Source: Henriciella aquimarina
Lineage (GTDB): Bacteria; Pseudomonadota; Alphaproteobacteria; Caulobacterales; Hyphomonadaceae
DNA: 64,000 bases
Direction of reading: 5' to 3'
Assembly (NCBI RefSeq): GCF_002088975.1
Contig: NZ_NCST01000065.1
Location: 1-64,000 of the forward strand
Part shown: positions 1 through 7,669 of the stretch, one piece after another
Layout: each line of letters opens with the position of its first letter
Numbering within the stretch: the first letter of the stretch is position 1
The notes under the pieces: generated by a model
Told to the model about the DNA's origin: nothing
Databases searched by the model: none
Seen by the model: only the letters and a program-made list of their open reading frames with translations
Translations under genes and position numbers: made by a program

Positions 1-26
1 CTGAGCTACTCCCCATCGTTTGGACA
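1..26 (+). repeat. IS terminal inverted repeat, OrfB side
   Basis: Begins CTGAGCTACTCCCC and ends TTTGGACA. It matches the reverse complement of 1250-1275 at 21 of 26 positions; four of the five mismatches are contiguous in the middle. Confidence 0.85.
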
Positions 27-40
27 GGATCTGGCGTAGA

Positions 41-940
41 TTAAGCTACTCGTTGCACCTGCTGATCGGGTTGCTTGATATTATTTCTTTGCCAGTAAAC
101 CACCGCTGGTGGCCTGCCGCCAAGGGCTGAGTGAGGGCGCTTGTGGTTGTAGAAGGTCATCCATTTCCGGATGCCCGTCTTTGTTTCTGATCCTGTTTCC
201 CAGGCGTGCAGGTAGACGCACTCGTATTTCAGGGTTCGCCATAGCCTTTCGATGAAGATGTTGTCGAGGAAGCGGCCTTTTCCGTCCATCGAGATCCGCA
301 CGCCGGTCCTGCGCAGTCGGTCGGTCCACGCGAAGGACGTGAACTGGCTACCCTGGTCGGTATTCATGATCTCGGGCGCGCCGAACTTGTGGACGGCCTC
401 GTTCAGCGCTTCGACGCAGAAGTCGGCTTCCAGCGTATTGGAGATGCGCCAAGCCAAGACCTTTCGAGTGTGCCAGTCCATGATCGCCACGAGGTAGAGG
501 AACCCGCGCTGCATCGGCAGGTAGGTGATGTCCGAGCACCAGACCTGGTTCGGACGATCCACCCGCAGACCTCTCAGCAGGTAGGGATAGGTCTTGTGCC
601 CCTTCGCTGGCCTGCTGGTGTTGGGCTTCTGGTAGATCGGCATGAGCCCCATCAGGCGCATCAGCCGCCGGACACGTTTCTCGTTCACGAGGTGCCCGTC
701 GTTGCGCAGGTGCCATGTCATCTGGCGGACACCGAAGAACGGCGTCTCCAGGAACTGCTCGTCAATTAGCCGCATCAGGCCGAGGTTCAGCTCGGTCTCG
801 CCTTTAGGTGTGTAGTAGAAGGACGAGCGCGCGATTGACAGCAGCTTGCACTGTTGCCCGATGGATAGCTCAGGGTGGTCAGGCTCGATCATCCCGCGCC
901 TCACTTCCCGCCCCAGGGCTTCAGCTTTCGTTCTAAAAAA
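41..940 (-). CDS. IS3-family transposase OrfB (DDE integrase domain)
   Basis: This is the catalytic half of the transposase, read from the -1 frameshift site or from an internal ATG at 892 (MIEPDHPELSIG). An N-terminal HTH_21-like segment precedes an rve/DDE integrase core. The first Asp is in WCSDITYL, the second in NTDQGSQF, and the Glu in FIERLWRTLKYE, followed by the YNHKRPHSALGG signature near the C-terminus. No stop or frame disruption is visible, so the element may still be active. The fused OrfAB product would run from 1194 to 41. Subgroup assignment would need an ISfinder comparison. Confidence 0.9.
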   Translation of the reverse strand, partial: FFRTKAEALGREVRRGMIEPDHPELSIGQQCKLLSIARSSFYYTPKGETELNLGLMRLIDEQFLETPFFGVRQMTWHLRNDGHLVNEKRVRRLMRLMGLMPIYQKPNTSRPAKGHKTYPYLLRGLRVDRPNQVWCSDITYLPMQRGFLYLVAIMDWHTRKVLAWRISNTLEADFCVEALNEAVHKFGAPEIMNTDQGSQFTSFAWTDRLRRTGVRISMDGKGRFLDNIFIERLWRTLKYECVYLHAWETGSETKTGIRKWMTFYNHKRPHSALGGRPPAVVYWQRNNIKQPDQQVQRVA

Positions 941-1194
941 GAGTTGGCCACCGCCAGCTCCCCGATCTTGGCATGGAGTTCCTTCACCTGCTCCTCGTCG
1001 ATCTCGGGCTTCCTCCGGCCGCCGCGTTCGAACACGCCGGAGGCACCCTCGAGCAAAGCGCGTTTCCATTGATGGATCATCGTCGGATGCACCCCGAACC
1101 GACTCGCCAGCTCGGCCGCCGTCTCCTCACCCTTCAGGGCTTCCAGCGCGACCTTCGCCTTGAACTCGGGCGCGTGCTGTTTGCGTTTCGACAT
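901..1194 (-). CDS. IS3-family transposase OrfA (HTH protein)
   Basis: This 97-residue protein is the DNA-binding subunit of an IS3 transposase. It has the usual opening MSKRKQHAPEFKAKVALEAL, a helix-turn-helix (about residues 22-45, ...AAELASRFGVHPTMIHQWK) and a C-terminal heptad region (KELHAKIGELAVANSFLERK) that resembles the leucine zipper used for multimerisation. Its 3' end overlaps OrfB in the -1 frame. The heptamer TTTTTTA (plus-strand 934-940) lies in the correct register (T TTT TTA) for programmed -1 frameshifting into OrfB, giving the OrfAB transposase. OrfA alone normally represses transposition in this family. Confidence 0.9.
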   Translation of the reverse strand: MSKRKQHAPEFKAKVALEALKGEETAAELASRFGVHPTMIHQWKRALLEGASGVFERGGRRKPEIDEEQVKELHAKIGELAVANSFLERKLKPWGGK

Positions 1195-1211
1195 CTCTGA
1201 TCTCCTCGTCG

Positions 1212-1646
1212 TTGAAGATCAGCAGACTGCAAATCGTAGCTTATGTCAGTGTCCAAATTTCGGGGGGTAGCTCAGACTACCATGAATCCTATGGAGACTG
1301 GTTTGCCTCATCCCCAATGAGGGAGCTAAACAATGAGGCGCAGCCCGACAATCTTGCATATTATGTTGAGGGCAACGCCGATGCGGCAACCTGCTTAAAA
1401 TTAAAGCTCAACGTAAATTCTGGCAATGACGCACCAGGGTCGGAAATCGTACTATTGATTGCCCTGCAAAAGCTCATCGAGCGCGCGACCGGTTACTATG
1501 CGATGCACCTTCAGCTCGAAAAATCGCGAGAAGAACTGGCGGGAATAGACTTTGGTAGTGGTGTTTTGAAATGGCGATATGATCCGCATCTTAGAGAAGG
1601 GTACTCACTGGTTGCCAGTATAGTCAGAGGCTCTTCATCTGATTGA
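1212..1646 (+). CDS. Hypothetical protein fragment beside the IS
   Basis: The open frame starts inside the IS end, so its first ~21 codons are IS sequence; only 1276-1646 is resident DNA. The resident part could start at an ATG at 1317 (MRELNNEAQPDN...), giving ~109 residues, or be the 3' end of a gene split by the insertion. The protein has no motif I recognise. Codon use is AT-richer than the chromosomal genes further right, consistent with foreign island DNA. Its 3' end overlaps the 3' end of the convergent gene by 12 bp. Confidence 0.35.
   Translation: MKISRLQIVAYVSVQISGGSSDYHESYGDWFASSPMRELNNEAQPDNLAYYVEGNADAATCLKLKLNVNSGNDAPGSEIVLLIALQKLIERATGYYAMHLQLEKSREELAGIDFGSGVLKWRYDPHLREGYSLVASIVRGSSSD
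1250..1275 (-). repeat. IS terminal inverted repeat, OrfA side
   Basis: Reads TGTCCAAATTTCGGGG then TAGCTCAG on the plus strand, the mirror of the first 26 bases. It lies about 55 bp upstream of the OrfA start codon, where IS3 elements carry their left-end promoter. Confidence 0.85.
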
Positions 1647-2105
1647 TGTAATCCGCTCTGATTCCTTCATATTTTTGATCATACTCCCAAGGACTTTCTT
1701 TTCGGACGGCCATAGGCCAGCCAAGGGTTCGGTACTGGATACCGCTTTGTACTTTTCAGGTGAGTTCCAAGCCTTCCCAAGCAACAAAGTATTAGAAGCT
1801 GCACCAACTTCCAAGCCGAGCAATGCCTGGGTGTCGCCCACGTCGCCCTGATCTAACCGATCGATACTCCTTTGCGTCCAAGAAACCGCCGCATCTCGCG
1901 CCTTGCTTTTGTAGATCGACGTTTCCAGCGTCTCGATGCTGGCTTCCAACTTTCGCCGCACGACATCAGCGCTGAACTTTATGCGCTTTGCAGGATCACC
2001 GCGCGTCTCGATTCGCCAGAGATAGTTCCTGCTATCGATCGCAACGCCGGGCCCGCTTATGACGGAGACTACATTTCCCTTCCAATCGACATCGATGATA
2101 GTCAT
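1635..2105 (-). CDS. Hypothetical island protein downstream of the integrase
   Basis: This is a 156-residue protein starting MTIIDVDWKGNVVSVISGPG, with a possible ribosome site (GGGCGAGA) just upstream. It follows the integrase stop by 11 bp on the same strand, so the two are probably co-transcribed. The middle (about 45-80) is charged and helical-looking (VVRRKLEASIETLETSIYKS). There is no signal peptide, membrane segment or familiar motif. Its position suggests an island accessory gene; function is unknown. Confidence 0.55.
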   Translation of the reverse strand: MTIIDVDWKGNVVSVISGPGVAIDSRNYLWRIETRGDPAKRIKFSADVVRRKLEASIETLETSIYKSKARDAAVSWTQRSIDRLDQGDVGDTQALLGLEVGAASNTLLLGKAWNSPEKYKAVSSTEPLAGLWPSEKKVLGSMIKNMKESERITSIR

Positions 2106-2116
2106 GCTCTCTCGCC

Positions 2117-3493
2117 CTATCCGAGCAGCCCCTCAGGCACCGGATGCGCGATCCTGAGCAGTTCCTTTCGGCGATAGGCCAGCGAGCCACCATCGCCATA
2201 GGCGGGCCGGTTCGTGGCGTGGCCCATGAGCAGGCAGCGGAGGCCATAATCGAGCCCGGCTTCTAGCATGCGCTTCTCAAAGGAGTGCCGGAAGGAATAG
2301 ATGACGTGTTTGTCGCTTGGCATCAGCCCGCGATTTCTGAACGTCTTCACAAGTGACTGTGAGAGAAGATCATTCCGGTCGCGATAGTGCGGGAACCCCT
2401 CCGGAGCGCGTTTCATTGCTTCCAGCGAGACACCCACAAGCGGGATATCGCGAATAGATGAGCCGGTCTTGATCTCCCGGTCCTTGCGCGGACGGATGCG
2501 GATATGGGGGACATCTGCCTCCAGGCAGATGTCTTCGGGGAGGAGATTGGCGATCTCGCTCGGACGGCAGCCGGTTTCGATCAGGGCATAGGCGATCAGG
2601 CGGGCCTGTTCATTGATGCCTGCAAGCGAGCCGGGGACGAGGATCTTTGTGCGGACCCAGTCATCCGGGAAGGCTGGCACCTTGTCGGCGATGGTCTCCT
2701 TGAAGGCGAGATTGCGGAATGGATTGGGGCGCGTCTCTTCGCCGATATGCCGAAAATATTCCCGGTAGAGCAGGCGCAGATTCCCGAGATCGCGATTGGC
2801 GGTGTTCGCGCCCCTGGCGGGGGCGCCTTTCTTCGGCTTCAGACGATCAGCCCACCAGTTATAGAACTTCAACGCATCCTCGCGGGTGAGGGTTTCCATC
2901 GGCTTGTCGCCGACCACGTCGACAAAGTAGTTGATCGCGCGCAGCTTGGTTTTCCGCCAGAGCTTTCGCTGCCCCGGCGACTTGTTGAGAAGGTCGCCTA
3001 TGGCGATCTCATCGCAATAGATCTCAAAGGCGTCAGTGACGCACACGGAGGGCCGGTCTACGCCGCCGAGGAGGGCTTCAGTCTCGGCCCTCATGGCGGG
3101 GCGGGCATCGCCGGTATCGATCTTCTGGAGCGTGCAGATCCGGTCCAGGATGTCATCAATGGCAAACAGGGTGCTCAGCTCGTCAGCAGGCGCATAGACG
3201 AGTCCACGCGACATGGCCCGTGAGCGGGCGGCCTGATAGCGGCGCTCGGCCAGTTGCCTGGCCCGGCGCGCGGTGTCTTCCGGTTCTTCGCTGACGCACT
3301 CCAAGATTCCCCAGAGCTGATTATCGGCCGCCTCCAGGGCGTTGCGTCTTTCCCGCGCCATTTCCAGCGAGCCGGTGTTGAGAGTGACGCGCACAAACCC
3401 GCGATCATCAATGGCCTGACAGGCGGTTGGCACGCGCCGGACATAGTGCCAGCGGCCTCCACGTTTTTGCAGATAGCGGTCCTCTTTGCGCAT
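2117..3493 (-). CDS. Tyrosine recombinase (phage/island integrase)
   Basis: This 458-residue site-specific recombinase integrates or excises the adjoining island. The N-terminus (RYLQKRGGRWHYVRRVP) is the short beta-type arm-binding region common to alphaproteobacterial integrases, followed by a core-binding domain (about 150-260). The catalytic domain shows Arg near residue 310 (ETGCRPSEIANL), a box II reading YSFRHSF near 398 (the first His of HxxR replaced by Tyr), and LLMGHATNRPAYGDGG near 430, whose Tyr is the likely nucleophile. It is intact, starts ~130 bp from the 3' end of tRNA-Gly and is transcribed away from it, as expected for an integrase that used that tRNA as attachment site. 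Confidence 0.93.
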   Translation of the reverse strand: MRKEDRYLQKRGGRWHYVRRVPTACQAIDDRGFVRVTLNTGSLEMARERRNALEAADNQLWGILECVSEEPEDTARRARQLAERRYQAARSRAMSRGLVYAPADELSTLFAIDDILDRICTLQKIDTGDARPAMRAETEALLGGVDRPSVCVTDAFEIYCDEIAIGDLLNKSPGQRKLWRKTKLRAINYFVDVVGDKPMETLTREDALKFYNWWADRLKPKKGAPARGANTANRDLGNLRLLYREYFRHIGEETRPNPFRNLAFKETIADKVPAFPDDWVRTKILVPGSLAGINEQARLIAYALIETGCRPSEIANLLPEDICLEADVPHIRIRPRKDREIKTGSSIRDIPLVGVSLEAMKRAPEGFPHYRDRNDLLSQSLVKTFRNRGLMPSDKHVIYSFRHSFEKRMLEAGLDYGLRCLLMGHATNRPAYGDGGSLAYRRKELLRIAHPVPEGLLG

Positions 3494-3622
3494 CTGGGCT
3501 CATCCGGTTTGTTACACGAGTGTTGCGCAGAAAGTTACACAAACCCGGCATCGCCCGAAATTCGGAGCGGTACAATTATATGCTACTGGATTGTTTTTGA
3601 TGCAAAAAGCCTGAAAAGGCGC

Positions 3623-3660
3623 TGGAGCGGGTGAAGGGAATCGAACCCTCGTCGTCAGCT
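3623..3660 (-). other. Predicted attachment-site half within tRNA-Gly 3' end
   Basis: Integrases of this type usually recombine within the T-arm and 3' end of a tRNA. Here the 3' half of tRNA-Gly, including an encoded CCA, faces the integrase. The second copy that would prove integration is expected left of base 1 and cannot be seen, so core length and exact position are inferred. Confidence 0.35.
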
Positions 3661-3696
3661 TGGGAAGCTGCTGCTCTACCATTGAGCTACACCCGC
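3623..3696 (-). tRNA. tRNA-Gly, anticodon CCC
   Basis: Read on the minus strand, the acceptor arm GCGGGTG pairs with CACCCGC, followed by T and an encoded CCA. The D-arm (GCTC...GAGC), the anticodon loop TTCCCAA (anticodon CCC) and the T-arm (GAGGG TTCGATT CCCTT) are all present. One end pair of the anticodon stem is G-A. Length is 74 nt with CCA. It is intact despite serving as the likely island attachment site. Confidence 0.95.
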
Positions 3697-3761
3697 TTAC
3701 GGCATTCATGCTTTGCCATGGATGCCGCAGGCGTCAAGCGGTTTCGCTCAACCCGGCGGCT

Positions 3762-5720
3762 TCATTTACAGCGAAAGCTGTCCCCGGACGGGCGGCAGGC
3801 GTCCGGCCAGCCATTATCTTCCCAGTAAGCCGGCAGGCCGAGATCGCTCACAAGCTGGGTAAAGCCGGGAAGCTTGCGCATGCCCGCAAAGCGTGGCCCC
3901 CAGAGACGCAGCATGCGCAGATTGGTCCCTGCAAGTTCGTCCCGCCAGAGCTCAAGTGCGAGCGCATCATCGCCATACCAGGCTGCGAGCGTCGCCATCA
4001 CTTCGCGCTGGGCCGGGAAGTCCATGCGCTGGGCAGACGCCGCCTCGCTCAGGATGGCAAGTGCGGCCTCCGGCTCGTCGAGGACATCCAGAATACGGTT
4101 GAGCAGCAGCGCGGTTTCCGGTGCCGCCGCCACATAGGCCTCCGTGAGGCGGCGCACATCTTCAGCGGCAATTTCACCATGCATCGCCAGTATCCAGTCG
4201 AGCGCGGCGGAAATGGGAAGGTCGCCGGTTTCGCTGCGGACTTCGTCCAGGGTGCGGCGGGCATCGGCATAGAGGCCGAGATCCGTCATGATAATCGCAT
4301 AGGTGGACGCCCGGCCGGGATGTCCGGGCTCCAGGTCGAGGGCGGCTTCCGCCCTGATCCGGGCTTCGCGCAGGGTGCCGGTTCGTGCCAGCATCAGCGC
4401 ATAATTCATCAGGATGCGAGGATCCTGGCTGAGTGAGAGCGCCTGCTCGAAGGACTCGGCGGAGGCGTCCCACTCTCCCGCGGCGGCCTGATAGACGCCG
4501 AGCATGGTGTGAGCCATGGCAAGATCGGGGTTGAGGGCGAGCGCCCGCTGGGCCAGCGCGCGGCCGTCTTCCTGCAAGCTGCGTGCTTCCTGTGCCGAGG
4601 CAGCCTCCCAGGCGAGGTCACCGGTAATGCTCGCCAGCTCTGTAACGGCCGAGGCGTAATTAGGATCAAGGTCGACGGCGCGCTGGAAGCTGTTCATGGC
4701 GGCATAGCGGTCCGCGCCGAGCCAGGTCTGGTATTCGCGCCCGCGCAGATAGGCCTCATAGGCTTCGAGGCTGTCAGTGTCAGTGCCCGGCAGGGTGTTC
4801 TGGTCCTGGAAACCGAGAGCGATGCTGAGCGCGCCAGCGATGCGCATCGCGATATTGCGCTGAAGACGTGGGCTTTCCAGCGCGGAACGGTCCGTACGGT
4901 AAGTGGTGGACCAGATCTGGCGGTTGTCTGAGATTTCCGTCAGCTGGGCGGATATGCGCAATTCCTCGCCATTGCTGCGCACACTGCCCTCGAGCAGGTG
5001 GTCGACACCGAGATACTCACCGATCTCCGCGCGCGTGATCATGCCGTCACTGCGCGGCAGGCTGGACGTGCCGCCGGCCACTTTAAGGGCGTCGGCATGA
5101 GAGACGATATTGAGAACCTCTTCCCCGATCCCTTCGGCGAAATAGGCAAGGTCGGCATCGCTGCCAAAGGCCTGGAAGGGCAGGACGGCGACCGATGGCG
5201 TTGTCGGGGCCGGGTCGGTGACGGGCTCGCGGCGGATCACGAGCAGGGCCATCAGGCCTGCGAGCACGGCGATGGCCGCGATCCCGAGGGCGTATTGCAG
5301 AACTGAGAGGCGCCGGTCTGGAAAGGCGGGCTCGCTGACGGTGGCGCCGTCCTCTCCAGCCGGGGCGACCTCGGCCACCAGGCTGTAGCCGCGCCGCGGG
5401 ACCGTGCGGATATAGAGCGCGTTCGGGTCAAGCTCGAGGAAGGTCTTGCGCAAGAGCGAGATGGCCCGTGTCAAACTTTCATCGGCCCCGTGCTCGACCT
5501 GCCAGATCTCCTCGATAAGGGTGGGACGGGCGACGACTTCGCCGGGCTCCTGCGCCAGCCGGCAGAGGACGTCCATCACCTTCGGTTCGATGCGGCGTTC
5601 GGTGCGGGATGTACAGAGCAGGCTGTGGGCCGGGCGCACCGTGACTTTTCCGACGATGAAATCGGGCATCTGACCTGCCGATCCGGCAGGCCGTTCATTG
5701 CGCGATTCCATTTCATCCAT
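3762..5720 (-). CDS. Membrane-bound winged-helix regulator with TPR repeats (CadC/ToxR-like)
   Basis: This 652-residue protein combines a cytoplasmic OmpR/PhoB-type winged helix (about 20-115; ...EEIWQ...ESLTRAISLLRKTF...IRTVPRRGYSLVA), one membrane span (about 135-160; ALGIAAIAVLAGLMALLVI), a periplasmic TolB/FlgO-like domain (about 170-290; PSVAVLPF...YFAEGIGEEVLNIV...LLEGSVR) and a long series of TPR-like helices to ~620. Such proteins bind DNA from the membrane and sense periplasmic signals. The target is unknown. It is divergent from the small secreted protein at 5951 across a 230-bp gap. The start has only a weak ribosome site; the second Met three codons in is an alternative. Confidence 0.85.
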   Translation of the reverse strand: MDEMESRNERPAGSAGQMPDFIVGKVTVRPAHSLLCTSRTERRIEPKVMDVLCRLAQEPGEVVARPTLIEEIWQVEHGADESLTRAISLLRKTFLELDPNALYIRTVPRRGYSLVAEVAPAGEDGATVSEPAFPDRRLSVLQYALGIAAIAVLAGLMALLVIRREPVTDPAPTTPSVAVLPFQAFGSDADLAYFAEGIGEEVLNIVSHADALKVAGGTSSLPRSDGMITRAEIGEYLGVDHLLEGSVRSNGEELRISAQLTEISDNRQIWSTTYRTDRSALESPRLQRNIAMRIAGALSIALGFQDQNTLPGTDTDSLEAYEAYLRGREYQTWLGADRYAAMNSFQRAVDLDPNYASAVTELASITGDLAWEAASAQEARSLQEDGRALAQRALALNPDLAMAHTMLGVYQAAAGEWDASAESFEQALSLSQDPRILMNYALMLARTGTLREARIRAEAALDLEPGHPGRASTYAIIMTDLGLYADARRTLDEVRSETGDLPISAALDWILAMHGEIAAEDVRRLTEAYVAAAPETALLLNRILDVLDEPEAALAILSEAASAQRMDFPAQREVMATLAAWYGDDALALELWRDELAGTNLRMLRLWGPRFAGMRKLPGFTQLVSDLGLPAYWEDNGWPDACRPSGDSFRCK

Positions 5721-5950
5721 GGCCCGGACCCGTCTTGCAGACTGTCACGCGCCTTGGCGGCGGCGTGAAAGAGAGCACCAGAGATTGGCAATTCCGCAGC
5801 AAATTCAATGACCTCAGAAATCCCTCAGGAAAACATTCCGCAAAAATCCGGGAGCCTACAGGACTTTGCCTGCCGGAATGAGCAAGTGTCTCGTCATCGC
5901 CGGGCGGCCCCTCTTAACCGCACCGGCCAAGCAAACAGGAGGAAACCCCA

Positions 5951-6283
5951 ATGTTCAAGAAAATGCTTGCTCTCTCCCTCGCCGCCAGCGCGATCGGCTT
6001 CGGTGCCATGGCGCAGGACAAGGACGAGACCGTCTTCGCTTACAACCCGACCGACAGTGCACAGGAAATCCATGCCGGTTTCCTCGCTGATGCGAAGGCT
6101 GCCTGCGAAAAGGTCACCTCCTATCCGAGTGCGATCAAAGGCGTTTATCCCCTCGCGGAATGGTCCTGCGTGAACCGGCTCATGAATGAGGCGGTGACGG
6201 CGGTGGATCGTCCCGAACTCACCCAGCTGCACAAGAACTTTGTGGATCCTGCGCAGCCCTATCGCGTCGCCGGCACGAATTAA
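5951..6283 (+). CDS. Small secreted protein, UrcA-like
   Basis: This is a 110-residue protein with a clear ribosome site (AGGAGG) and a signal peptide (MFKKMLALSLAASAIGFGAMA, cleavage before QDKD). The mature part has two cysteines (AACEKV, WSCVNRL) and ends ...AVDRPELTQLHKNF. The spacing and the ending resemble the UrcA family of small periplasmic proteins of Caulobacterales and Sphingomonadales, whose function is unknown. The similarity is by eye and distant. It is monocistronic, with a hairpin downstream. Confidence 0.75.
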   Translation: MFKKMLALSLAASAIGFGAMAQDKDETVFAYNPTDSAQEIHAGFLADAKAACEKVTSYPSAIKGVYPLAEWSCVNRLMNEAVTAVDRPELTQLHKNFVDPAQPYRVAGTN

Positions 6284-6316
6284 GCCCCCATCCCCGTGCC
6301 AGCGACCGGAGCCAAC

Positions 6317-6355
6317 GGGGTGGCAGACTTGCCTGTACTATCCTGCTGCCACCCC
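6317..6355 (+). terminator. Hairpin, likely terminator of the small secreted protein gene
   Basis: A perfect 10-bp stem (GGGGTGGCAG / CTGCCACCCC) with a 19-nt loop, 33 bp after the stop codon. There is no T-run, so it may act as a transcript-end or stability structure rather than a classic intrinsic terminator. Confidence 0.4.
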
Positions 6356-6386
6356 GGGCTCCCCCACCTCAGTGCCCCATGACCTG

Positions 6387-6422
6387 TTCCGCCTGACATG
6401 CATCCCCGCGTGTCAGGCGGAA
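6387..6422. repeat. Perfect 12-bp inverted repeat before the radical SAM gene
   Basis: TTCCGCCTGACA and TGTCAGGCGGAA are separated by 12 nt. A third partial copy (TGTCAGGC) follows near 6432. It lies between the small secreted gene and the radical SAM gene, so it may be an operator or a second terminator; the repeated TGTCAGGC element slightly favours an operator. Confidence 0.45.
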
Positions 6423-6488
6423 TCACATCTGTGTCAGGCATGAAAGCGGTCGCTTGTCATGCGCCCGGTCGGGCATACTGTCCTGTCC

Positions 6489-7436
6489 ATGCCGCATACG
6501 ACCCTGATCCAACAGAAATTCCGCGATCCGTTCGTCACCGCCAAGGGTGAGACGCGGGGCAGTGTCGACTGGCGCGGCCTGAAGACGCTGTGGCTGAACA
6601 CGGGCACGCTCTGCAATGTCGCGTGCCGCAACTGCTATATCAAAAGCTCGCCGACGAACGACGACCTCGTCTATCTGACCCTTGGCGACGTCCTGCCCTT
6701 TCTCGATGAAATCGATGCGCTTGGTGAAGGGCCCAAGGAGATCGGGATCACGGGCGGCGAGCCCTTCATGTGCCCTGACATTCTGGAGATCATGGAGGCC
6801 GTGCTGTCGCGCGGGCATTCGTTGCTTCTGCTTACCAATGCCATGCGCCCGATGATGCGTCCGCGCATCCAGGACGGGTTGCTGACGCTGAGGGCGCGTT
6901 TCGGTGGGCGCATGGTGTTGCGTGTCTCGATGGATTCCCATGAGGAGACCGTGCACGACGCCGAGCGCGGGCCGGGGGCCTTTGCCGCGGCCACAGTGGG
7001 GCTGTCATGGCTGGCGCAAAACGGCTTTCAGCTCGCCATCGCCGGGCGCCAGGCCTTGACCGAAGACGAGCAGCAGGCCCGGGCGGGCTATGGCAAGCTG
7101 GTTGACCGGCTCGGTCTCGGCATCGATCCGGCCGACCCGAGGGCGCTCGTCCTGTTTCCCGAAATGATCGAGGGGGATGACCCGCCGGAGATTACCACCG
7201 CCTGCTGGGGCATCCTCGATGTCGACCCGGCCGACATGATGTGCGCCAGCCAGCGCATGGTGGTGAAGCGCAAGGGCGCCGCGCGTGCGAGTGTCACCGC
7301 CTGCACACTGCTCGCCTATGATGCCCAGTTCGAGCTCGGCGAGACGCTCGCCGAGGCCACGGCAGACCCGGTCCAGCTCAACCATGCCTGGTGCGCCAGC
7401 TTCTGCGTCCTCGGCGGCGGCAGCTGCTCGGCCTGA
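6489..7436 (+). CDS. Radical SAM protein with cysteine-rich C-terminus
   Basis: A 4Fe-4S/SAM radical enzyme: the CxxxCxxC motif is CNVACRNC, the glycine-rich SAM-binding segment is GITGGEPFM, and the beta-barrel continues with LLLLTNAM and VLRVSMDSH. The C-terminal ~70 residues carry further cysteines (ACWG, MMCAS, TACTLL, WCASFC, GSCSA) that could hold extra iron-sulfur clusters. Substrate is unknown and no obvious precursor peptide is beside it. I chose the Met at 6489 (MPHTTLIQQKF), where similarity to the family seems to begin; an in-frame ATG at 6459 is possible and neither has a good ribosome site. Confidence 0.85.
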   Translation: MPHTTLIQQKFRDPFVTAKGETRGSVDWRGLKTLWLNTGTLCNVACRNCYIKSSPTNDDLVYLTLGDVLPFLDEIDALGEGPKEIGITGGEPFMCPDILEIMEAVLSRGHSLLLLTNAMRPMMRPRIQDGLLTLRARFGGRMVLRVSMDSHEETVHDAERGPGAFAAATVGLSWLAQNGFQLAIAGRQALTEDEQQARAGYGKLVDRLGLGIDPADPRALVLFPEMIEGDDPPEITTACWGILDVDPADMMCASQRMVVKRKGAARASVTACTLLAYDAQFELGETLAEATADPVQLNHAWCASFCVLGGGSCSA

Positions 7437-7438
7437 GG

Positions 7439-7657
7439 TTATTCCGCCGCTTTGACCCGGCTTGAGCCCGGATCCTGAAAGACCTCCTCGATCGACTTGC
7501 CGAAGAGGCGGGCGATCGCGAAGGCGAGTGGAAGGGAGGGGTCATACTTGCCGGTCTCGATGGCGTTTACCGACTGGCGTGAGACATCGAGCTTCTCGGC
7601 AAGCGCGGCCTGGCTCCAGCCCTGTTCTGCCCTAAGGACGCGAATGATGTTGTCCAT
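7439..7657 (-). CDS. XRE-family transcriptional regulator (72 aa)
   Basis: A minimal helix-turn-helix protein (residues ~5-60; RAEQGWSQAALAEKLDVSRQSVNAIETGKYDPSL) of the short YgzD-like type, with a 12-residue tail. Its start lies 12 bp after the stop of the membrane protein gene, so both are made from one mRNA. It is the obvious candidate to bind the palindrome in the operon promoter (8120-8135). Such pairs of small XRE regulator and DUF-type membrane protein recur in bacteria, without a settled role. Confidence 0.88.
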   Translation of the reverse strand: MDNIIRVLRAEQGWSQAALAEKLDVSRQSVNAIETGKYDPSLPLAFAIARLFGKSIEEVFQDPGSSRVKAAE

Positions 7658-7669
7658 TGCGTCAGTGCC

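Larger units (their letters stand above)
1..1275 (-). mobile_element. IS3-family insertion sequence, apparently complete
   Basis: Two overlapping reading frames on the minus strand encode a helix-turn-helix OrfA and a DDE OrfB, the standard IS3 layout. The ends carry imperfect terminal inverted repeats of 26 bp (21 of 26 matching). Trimmed to the family's usual TG...CA ends, the element would span 2-1274. A 3-bp target duplication would read GAC on the right (1275-1277). The single base left of the element is C, which fits but is only one base. The window starting exactly at an IS end suggests an assembly break in a repeat. Confidence 0.9.
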
